Shown here: one piece after another, positions 60,417 through 60,506 of the stretch
Position numbering within the stretch: position 1 is the stretch's first letter
Layout: the number at the start of each line of letters is the position of its first letter
Assembly: GCA_964446745.1 (NCBI GenBank)
Contig: CAYURR010000002.1
Location: forward strand, 1-60,506
Length of the DNA stretch: 60,506 nucleotides
Reading direction: 5' to 3'
Source: CAYURR01 sp964446745
GTDB taxonomy: Bacteria; Bacillota; Clostridia; Lachnospirales; WQUN01
Translations under genes and position numbers: made by a program
Notes under the pieces: model-generated
What the model was told of the DNA's origin: nothing
What the model saw: the letters and a program-made list of their open reading frames with translations, nothing else
Database searches by the model: none

Positions 60417-60506
60417 ATGTTTTATGAACCGTTCAATCAATCGCTTCAAGTAATGTTTATTTGTAATGTCTTTGTAATTGTATTCCGGTCCGAAACATGA
60501 GAAAAT

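Noticed and set aside
60448..60480. A possible fifth Pho box upstream of the cyclophilin operon (two TTACAA repeats 11 bp apart, then TTACTT)
   Set aside because: The third repeat is out of phase, and the repeats lie more than 80 bases from the -10, unlike the 59-61 bases of the four real boxes; a TTGACA -35 is already present.

Overview
The window is a gene-dense, chromosomal-looking stretch from a Gram-positive bacterium, most likely class Clostridia. The clues are strong AGGAGG-type ribosome sites, several GTG and TTG starts, lipobox-type binding proteins, a CdaA/CdaR cyclic-di-AMP pair, a stand-alone RelQ-type alarmone synthetase, a DUF1385 (YqhQ-like) gene next to prmC-prfA, and Pho boxes made of TTTACA units at 11-bp spacing as in Bacillus. 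Genus cannot be fixed from the sequence. I saw no phage genes, complete insertion sequence, rRNA or CRISPR array.

Bases 1-28,037 form one co-oriented (minus-strand) phosphorus-scavenging island. In transcription order it holds: pst operon 1 (pstS1-pstC-pstA-pstB-phoU) running into phoB-phoR; pst operon 2 (pstS2-pstC-pstA-pstB); ugpA-ugpE-ugpB for a glycerol-3-phosphate-type substrate, without its ATPase; and a phosphonate operon, phnD-C-E-E-G-H-I-J-K-M-L, followed by a PHP cyclic phosphodiesterase (PhnPP type), a hexapeptide acyltransferase, a fused PhnX-PhnW enzyme, a CehA/McbA-type PHP hydrolase and a DUF2284 gene cut by the window edge. Four promoters (upstream of pstS1, pstS2, ugpA and phnD) share the same layout: five 11-bp units, with the -10 hexamer 59-61 bp from the first unit. 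The local PhoB-PhoR pair is the obvious candidate regulator. PstS1 looks circularly permuted relative to ordinary PstS, and PstS2 carries an extra N-terminal copper-amine-oxidase-N-like domain.

Bases 28,056-40,281 are mixed housekeeping and transport: NagZ; a short degraded Rpn-like remnant and a large inverted repeat; a sugar isomerase/epimerase; RelQ; an M20 peptidase; an aminotransferase beside a MocR regulator that contains the same fold; a K+/H+ antiporter; a FocA-type channel; a TSUP exporter; and an AI-2E family transporter.

Bases 40,368-49,795 are a plus-strand run. It starts with a leader carrying an intrinsic terminator, then a four-gene cassette (HAD phosphatase, deoxyhypusine-synthase-like protein, RfaE/PfkB-like kinase, GmhA-like isomerase) that looks like an uncharacterised sugar-phosphate pathway. 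Translation genes follow (rsmI, DUF1385, prmC, prfA), then a second HAD gene, an orphan sensor kinase and an intact Rpn-type nuclease.

Bases 50,799-60,416 hold tRNA-Pro(CGG), truA and a minus-strand operon: cyclophilin, dus, greA, lysS, a DUF4015-type lipoprotein, two membrane proteins of unknown function, cdaA and cdaR.

The observations most worth following are the common Pho-promoter layout, the terminator overlapping the phn promoter, the permuted PstS, and the attenuator-fronted sugar cassette.
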